DNA of 9,197 bases. It comes from an uncultured Clostridium sp. (GTDB lineage Bacteria > Bacillota > Clostridia > Lachnospirales > Lachnospiraceae). The DNA lies in the NCBI GenBank assembly GCA_900552885.1, contig USBM01000074.1, positions 1 through 9,197 on the forward strand. Reading direction: 5' to 3'. Made by a program: the position numbers and the translations under genes. Below, piece after piece: positions 5,524-9,197 of this stretch (positions within the stretch are counted from its first letter, which is position 1; each line of letters opens with the position of its first letter). The notes beneath the pieces are model-generated. The model was not told the DNA's origin and did not search any database. It saw only the letters and a list, made by a program, of their open reading frames with translations.

Positions 5524-6948
5524 ATGTGGGATACAGTGAATGCGTTTTTAACAAAAGTTGATGATCTAGTCTGGGGCGTGCCGCTTATGGTACTGATCAT
5601 GGCTGGTGGAATTCTGCTGACAATCCGTATGGGATTGCTACAGGTAAGAAAATTACCGTTGGCACTGAAGTGGATGGTGAAGAATGAGGAAGAGGGCGAG
5701 GGCGAAGTTACCTCGTTTGGAGCACTTTGTACTGCATTATCAGCAACCATTGGTACCGGTAATATTGTTGGAGTGGCAACTGCAATCGGAGCCGGTGGTC
5801 CGGGAGCATTGTTCTGGATGGAACTTGCAGCATTTTTCGGAATGGCAACGAAGTATGCGGAAGGTTTGCTTGCGGTCAAGTATCGTGTCGTAGATGAAGA
5901 AAATCATGCATTGGGCGGACCGTTTTATTACATAGAAAAAGGAATGGGAGAAGGTTGGAAATGGCTGGCCAAGATCTTTGCATTCTTTGGAATTTGTGTT
6001 GGATTATTCGGAATTGGTACATTTTCGCAGGTGAATGGTATTTCATCTGCAGTTCAGGGATTCTTTGATCCGGATAAGATGAATACGGTTACAATTCCGG
6101 GAATAGGAACTTATTCGTGGACTGTTGTAATTGCATCCCTGATCTTAAGCGTTTGTGTTGCATTGGTATTGATCGGCGGTATTCAGAGGATTGCCAGTGT
6201 ATCACAGGTTATCGTGCCGTTTATGGCGATCATTTACATTGTGATTTCTGTTGTATTATTGATCTGCAATATTACTGAGATTCCACATGCAATTGTTGTG
6301 ATCGTAAAAGGAGCATTTAATCCGCAGGCTGTAACCGGCGGTGTGGTTGGTTCCATGATCGTTGCGATGCAGAAAGGTGTTGCACGAGGTATCTTCTCAA
6401 ATGAGGCAGGACTTGGATCTGCACCGATCGCGGCAGCTGCTGCTAAGACAAAAGAGCCGGTTCGTCAGGGACTGATCTCCATGACGGGAACTTTTGTGGA
6501 TACGATCGTAATCTGTACGATGACCGGTCTTTCTATTGTATTGACCGGAGCGTGGCAGCAGGAAGGTCTGGAAGGTGTACAGGTAACGACTTATGCGTTC
6601 CAGAATGGTCTTCCGATTCCGGCAAAGCTATCTGCATTCCTGTTAATGCTTTGTCTGGTATTCTTCGCATTTACAACAATTCTTGGTTGGGATTATTATT
6701 CTGAGCGTTGTCTGGAATACCTGACGGGTAGTAAAGGAAAGTCTATTTTGGTATACCGTTGGTTATATATCATTGCCGTATTTATCGGACCATACATGAC
6801 AGTAAAGGCGGTGTGGACGATTGCGGATATCTTTAATGGATTGATGGCAATACCTAATATGATCGCAATCTTTGTACTTTCCGGTGTGGTTGTGAAAGAA
6901 ACAAAGGACTTTTTTATACGTCACAAGAATGGTGAGATCAAAGATTGA
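5524..6948 (+). CDS. sodium:alanine/glycine symporter, AGCS family
   Basis: 474 residues, the usual length for the alanine-or-glycine:cation symporter family, with about ten or eleven hydrophobic segments. It imports Ala or Gly with Na+ (or H+) across the plasma membrane. The family signature is clear: GALCTALSATIGTGNIVGVA (66-85), then GGPGALFWM (91-99) and GGPFYYIEKGMG (131-142). A second conserved block, near the middle, reads GIFSNEAGLGSAPIAAA. The ATG at 5524 follows AGGAGG (5513-5518) by 5 bases. It stands alone, with its own candidate promoter upstream and a strong terminator about 105 bases downstream, and has no visible link to the biotin genes. Substrate choice between Ala, Gly and other small amino acids cannot be read from sequence alone. 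Confidence 0.93.
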   Translation: MWDTVNAFLTKVDDLVWGVPLMVLIMAGGILLTIRMGLLQVRKLPLALKWMVKNEEEGEGEVTSFGALCTALSATIGTGNIVGVATAIGAGGPGALFWMELAAFFGMATKYAEGLLAVKYRVVDEENHALGGPFYYIEKGMGEGWKWLAKIFAFFGICVGLFGIGTFSQVNGISSAVQGFFDPDKMNTVTIPGIGTYSWTVVIASLILSVCVALVLIGGIQRIASVSQVIVPFMAIIYIVISVVLLICNITEIPHAIVVIVKGAFNPQAVTGGVVGSMIVAMQKGVARGIFSNEAGLGSAPIAAAAAKTKEPVRQGLISMTGTFVDTIVICTMTGLSIVLTGAWQQEGLEGVQVTTYAFQNGLPIPAKLSAFLLMLCLVFFAFTTILGWDYYSERCLEYLTGSKGKSILVYRWLYIIAVFIGPYMTVKAVWTIADIFNGLMAIPNMIAIFVLSGVVVKETKDFFIRHKNGEIKD

Positions 6949-6982
6949 GATAACAGGATGCTATATAAAAGAGCGAGTAAGA

Positions 6983-6998
6983 TGCAAAGTATTTTGCA
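6983..6998 (+). other. short hairpin downstream of the symporter gene
   Basis: TGCAAA (6983-6988) and TTTGCA (6993-6998) are perfect inverted repeats with a 4-base loop, 34 bases after the stop. The following bases (AGTTTTAAAAT) are only partly T-rich, so it is at best a weak terminator or a 3'-end stabilising hairpin. Confidence 0.3.
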
Positions 6999-7052
6999 AG
7001 TTTTAAAATAGTTCACAAAGCGTGAAGCACTTTATGAACGTTAAGAGATATG

Positions 7053-7118
7053 AGAAAGCTGTCTGGAGAAATGCCGGCCTTATGTATGTAGTGCCGATAT
7101 GAGGAAGGACAGCTTTTT
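7053..7118 (+). terminator. intrinsic terminator after the symporter gene
   Basis: AAAGCTGTC (7055-7063) pairs with GACAGCTTT (7108-7116). Outer pairs extend it to 7053/7118, and an inner CGGC/GCCG stem (7075-7078, 7093-7096) sits in the loop. The 3' arm runs into TTTTT. It separates the symporter from the next operon. Confidence 0.75.
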
Positions 7119-7163
7119 CAACTTTATAGGGGAAGGTTCCGGCAGGGAATGTCTGGAAACATA

Positions 7164-7191
7164 TTGCATTTATGATCATTCGTGTTATAAT
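7164..7191 (+). promoter_or_regulatory. extended -10 promoter of the NusG-II/Gx operon
   Basis: TTGCAT (7164-7169), a 16-base spacer and a perfect TATAAT (7186-7191) preceded by TGT, giving the extended -10 TGTTATAAT. Transcription should begin near 7198, 26 bases before the chosen start codon. Confidence 0.72.
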
Positions 7192-7205
7192 CCTGACAGG
7201 ATTAT
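7187..7205. promoter_or_regulatory. operator-like perfect dyad over -10 and transcription start
   Basis: ATAATCCT (7187-7194), GAC, AGGATTAT (7198-7205): eight exact inverted pairs with a 3-base centre. It begins in the -10 hexamer and covers the likely transcription start, so a dimeric repressor here would block initiation. The sequence does not match Fur, Rex, CodY or BirA sites as I know them. Confidence 0.5.
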
Positions 7206-7223
7206 TGATGTGCGAGGGTGTAT

Positions 7224-7598
7224 ATGTATAAGATGAAGAAGCGAGATATGATACTGATCCTTGGAATCTTATTGACAGCAGGTGTGAGCTATCTGCTATT
7301 GGGGAAAAATGTACAGGGGGACCGGGTTGTAATCATATTGGATGGACAGGAATATGGAACTTATCCATTAGCACAGGATCGGGAATTGGATATCCGGAGT
7401 GAATATGGGTATAACCGGATTGTGATACGGCAGGGAAAAGTGTCTGTCACGGAAGCGGATTGTCCGGATAAGTATTGTGTAAAGCAGGGGGAAACGTCAA
7501 AAGAGAGCAAAAGTCTGATCTGCCTGCCACATAAGCTGGTTGTGGAAGTGCGTCTGAGGACAGAGGATCAGAATGATGTAGATGCGGTAGCACAGTAA
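7224..7598 (+). CDS. NusG domain II-containing membrane-anchored protein
   Basis: 124 residues. One N-terminal membrane anchor (about 9-26, after the positively charged MYKMKKR) is followed by a small extracytoplasmic domain of the NusG domain II family (formerly DUF1312). The family's cysteine pattern is present: CPDKYC (Cys80, Cys85) and, after a short spacer, CLPHK (Cys100), a layout that suggests metal or redox function. It is not the transcription factor NusG. Relatives are typically encoded next to Gx-type membrane proteins, as here. The ATG at 7224 is preferred because GAGGG (7214-7218) is 5 bases upstream; an in-frame GTG at 7218 overlaps that site. The next gene starts 22 bases after the stop, so both share one transcript. 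Biochemical role unknown. Confidence 0.82.
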   Translation: MYKMKKRDMILILGILLTAGVSYLLLGKNVQGDRVVIILDGQEYGTYPLAQDRELDIRSEYGYNRIVIRQGKVSVTEADCPDKYCVKQGETSKESKSLICLPHKLVVEVRLRTEDQNDVDAVAQ

Positions 7599-7620
7599 TG
7601 GACATAAGGATGGTACGGGA

Positions 7621-8115
7621 ATGTCAAAGAAAGTAGCGAGGTTAGGCATATTTGTTGCATTAGCAATGGTGTTTAGTTATATTGAGGTATTGATTCCTTT
7701 TCATTTTGGAATTCCGGGAGTAAAACTTGGAATAGCCAATGTAGTGGTGGTGGCGGGATTATATCTGCTGTCAGTACCGGAAGTCCTTATGATCTCGGTT
7801 GTCAGGATTGTATTGTCGGGATTGCTGTTTGGAAACGGCGTGTCCATTTTATATAGTCTGGCAGGAGGAATGCTGAGTTTTTTTGCAATGTGGCTTCTTA
7901 AGAAGGTGAAAGGATTTTCTTTAGTTGGGGTCAGTATTGCGGGTGGAGTAATGCATAATGTCGGGCAATTAATGGCAGCAGCATGGATACTTGGTAATCT
8001 GCGTATTGCTGTATATTTTCCTGTGTTACTTGTGGCAGGATTGCTGACCGGTTCAATGATCGGATTGCTGGCAGGAGCTATTGTGAGAGCGCTTTGCCGG
8101 ATGAATGATGAGTGA
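7621..8115 (+). CDS. Gx transporter family / heptaprenyl diphosphate synthase component I-like membrane protein
   Basis: 164 residues, almost wholly hydrophobic with about five membrane segments. The marks of the family annotated as 'Gx transporter' or 'heptaprenyl diphosphate synthase component I' are visible: PGVKLGIAN (32-40) after the first segment, a Gly-rich SLAGGMLSFF (79-88) and HNVGQL (112-117). The fold resembles ECF-type S-components, so substrate transport is as plausible as the old prenyl-synthase label, which was never demonstrated for most members. AAGGA (7606-7610) lies 10 bases before the ATG. It is co-transcribed with the NusG-II gene upstream. The 111 bases after its stop show no clear terminator before the mntP promoter. 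Function is unproven. Confidence 0.82.
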   Translation: MSKKVARLGIFVALAMVFSYIEVLIPFHFGIPGVKLGIANVVVVAGLYLLSVPEVLMISVVRIVLSGLLFGNGVSILYSLAGGMLSFFAMWLLKKVKGFSLVGVSIAGGVMHNVGQLMAAAWILGNLRIAVYFPVLLVAGLLTGSMIGLLAGAIVRALCRMNDE

Positions 8116-8226
8116 GGTATATACATTTAGTGGGAGTGAAAAACTGGAAAATTTTTATGCCGGGACAGTGGAAGTATGAATCGAAAATGAAATTGATTTA
8201 TGTGTATCCTAAAAGGAAATTAGTGG

Positions 8227-8255
8227 TTGACAGACCCAGACATTTTCTATAAGAT
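8227..8255 (+). promoter_or_regulatory. mntP promoter
   Basis: Consensus TTGACA (8227-8232), a 17-base spacer and TAAGAT (8250-8255, 4 of 6). The predicted start near 8261 coincides with the first base of the riboswitch P1 helix, which supports the assignment. Confidence 0.7.
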
Positions 8256-8260
8256 AATAT

Positions 8261-8359
8261 TTGTATGTGAGGGAGTAGTCAGCACATAATAGCGTGTGGC
8301 AAATCAACATACTGGTGGTGGACACCTGGTTTGCCTTAATTGATGAGACTTATATATAG
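8261..8359 (+). promoter_or_regulatory. yybP-ykoY manganese riboswitch (aptamer)
   Basis: A Mn2+-sensing leader RNA. The P1 arms TTGTATGTGA (8261-8270) and TTATATATAG (8350-8359) pair over 10 bp with G-U wobbles. They directly flank the conserved GGGAGTAG (8271-8278) and GATGAGAC (8342-8349) of the family. An inner helix GGCAAATCA/TGGTTTGCC (8298-8306, 8327-8335) is capped by GGTG/CACC (8314-8317, 8323-8326), with an ACATAC-type internal segment (8308-8313). Mn2+ binding stabilises P1, whose 3' arm is also the 5' arm of the following terminator, so the switch should turn mntP on at high Mn2+. Confidence 0.92.
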
Positions 8360-8388
8360 CACAGCAGGCTATATGTATGTCTTTTTTT
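8346..8388 (+). terminator. riboswitch-controlled terminator of mntP
   Basis: Bases 8346-8360 pair with 8368-8382 (15 positions, one T-T mismatch, 7-base loop), followed by seven T residues (8382-8388). The 5' arm includes the whole 3' strand of riboswitch P1, so the two structures exclude each other: this is the Mn-low OFF state. Confidence 0.88.
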
Positions 8389-8396
8389 ATTTTATA

Positions 8397-8487
8397 GGAA
8401 ACATTTTCTTATAAAGCAAAAATGTTCCGCTTGTGTTTTTCTATTTTCAATACATAGACCTTTGTAGAATGCGTAAGAACGCATTTT
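8397..8487 (+). other. extra hairpins in the mntP leader after the terminator
   Basis: Two more stems lie between the riboswitch terminator and the mntP ribosome binding site. GGAA-A-CATTTT pairs with AAAATGTTCC (8397-8407, 8419-8428; one bulged A, loop 8408-8418). AATGCGT (8468-8474) pairs with ACGCATT (8479-8485) around AAGA and runs into TTTTG. They may be residual attenuators, mRNA stabilisers or degenerate copies; no known RNA family was recognised. Confidence 0.4.
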
Positions 8488-8526
8488 GTAAGAATCTATC
8501 TATTACGGAAAAAGAGAGGAGTTTAC

Positions 8527-9117
8527 ATGGATTTAGTCACATTACTTTTATTAGCGGTAGGTTTGTCTGCGGATGCCTTTGCGGTATCAATCTGCAAAGG
8601 ACTTGCCATGTCAAAGATCACATGGAAAGAATGCCTGATCGTTGGTGCATGGTTTGGAGGATTTCAAGGAATTATGCCGTTTATCGGGTATGTCCTTGGT
8701 GTTCAGTTTGAAAAATATATTAATGAGATTGCACCCTGGGTGGCGTTTGCATTGCTGGCATTGATCGGAGGGGATATGATCAAGGAGGCATTATCGGATG
8801 AGCCGGAGGAAGAGACAGCAACCTTGAAGGTGAAGGAGATGCTGCTGTTGGCAATTGCTACCAGTATTGATGCATTGGCAGTTGGGATTACATTTGCCTG
8901 TGTGCCGGTTACAATGCTTGCAGGAGCAAGTGTAATGATCAACACGGTTGTTGCATGTGGTATCATTGCAGGTACGACACTGGTAATTTCCATGGCCGGT
9001 GTCAATATTGGACATGTATTCGGAACGAAGTATAAGAATAAGGCGGAATTTGTTGGAGGCCTGATTCTGGTGTTATTGGGTGTTAAGATTATCTTAGAAC
9101 ATTTTAACGTATTTTAA
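8527..9117 (+). CDS. mntP: MntP, manganese efflux pump
   Basis: 196 residues and about six membrane segments: the MntP/YebN family of Mn2+ exporters in the plasma membrane, which relieve manganese overload. The two internally related halves each carry the family motif: LSADAFAVSICKGL (13-26, with Asp16) and ATSIDALAVG (111-120, with Asp115). GGDMIKEA (81-88, Asp83) follows the third segment. A charged cytoplasmic loop (about 89-103, with six Glu and two Asp) separates the halves. GAGAGGAG (8514-8521) lies 5 bases before the ATG. The Mn2+ riboswitch upstream confirms both function and regulation: high Mn2+ prevents termination and induces export. No terminator is visible in the 80 bases after the stop. 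Confidence 0.95.
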   Translation: MDLVTLLLLAVGLSADAFAVSICKGLAMSKITWKECLIVGAWFGGFQGIMPFIGYVLGVQFEKYINEIAPWVAFALLALIGGDMIKEALSDEPEEETATLKVKEMLLLAIATSIDALAVGITFACVPVTMLAGASVMINTVVACGIIAGTTLVISMAGVNIGHVFGTKYKNKAEFVGGLILVLLGVKIILEHFNVF

Positions 9118-9197
9118 GTCTATTACCCTTGCACAGCGTAAGTGAAATGGACGCACGAAATGTTAGGTTGTGAATCGGTTGCAAGAATATAACATAT
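9118..9197. other. intergenic end of window, no gene seen
   Basis: No reading frame, terminator with T run or known RNA motif is evident. CTTGCA (9128-9133) and TGCAAG (9180-9185) are inverted copies 46 bases apart and could close a structured element that continues or ends at the window edge. This is too little to name. Confidence 0.3.

Noticed and set aside
8108..8179. 23-codon frame overlapping the end of the Gx gene
   Set aside because: ATG overlaps the upstream stop but lacks a ribosome site, has no recognisable sequence and is not continued in another frame by anything familiar; may be chance.
8433..8711. 92-codon + strand frame overlapping the mntP start
   Set aside because: Runs through the leader hairpins and then out of frame through mntP, whose frame is certain.

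Overview
The window looks like chromosomal DNA of a low-GC anaerobic Firmicute, most likely a Lachnospiraceae-type Clostridium (Roseburia/Coprococcus/Eubacterium-like). This is inferred from codon and base use, strong AGGAGG-type ribosome binding sites, T-tailed hairpin terminators and the families present. All seven genes that I accept lie on the + strand. No tRNA, rRNA, insertion sequence, phage gene or CRISPR array is visible.

Left part (1-5363). A DRE-TIM aldolase of the HMG-CoA lyase / 4-hydroxy-2-oxovalerate aldolase type (221-1195) ends at a strong intrinsic terminator. Behind it is a compact control region with two sites resembling the BirA biotin operator, overlapping two candidate promoters. 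It drives a MaoC-type (hotdog) hydratase, which seems to start at a rare CTG codon, and bioY, the membrane S-component for biotin uptake. A hairpin-rich spacer ending in a second terminator leads to an 858-residue fusion of a thiolase with an AMP-forming acyl-CoA ligase. BioY beside a thiolase and an acyl-CoA ligase recalls the yhfU(bioY)-yhfT-yhfS group of Bacillus subtilis, but here the two enzymes are one polypeptide and a hydratase is added. The thiolase has Ser where the second catalytic Cys normally sits. The set could activate, condense and dehydrate an acyl-CoA under biotin control, for example toward a pimeloyl-type biotin precursor. That is a hypothesis: no ketoreductase or enoyl reductase is in the window, nor are bioA, bioB, bioD or bioF.

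Middle (5364-7118). A stand-alone sodium:alanine/glycine symporter of the AGCS family has its own promoter and terminator.

Right part (7119-9197). A strong extended -10 promoter, overlapped by a perfect 8-bp operator-like dyad, drives a small membrane-anchored NusG-domain-II protein and a Gx-transporter / heptaprenyl diphosphate synthase component I-like membrane protein. Then comes mntP, the manganese exporter, preceded by a textbook yybP-ykoY manganese riboswitch whose P1 helix and terminator can be traced base by base as mutually exclusive. The last 80 bases hold no recognisable gene.
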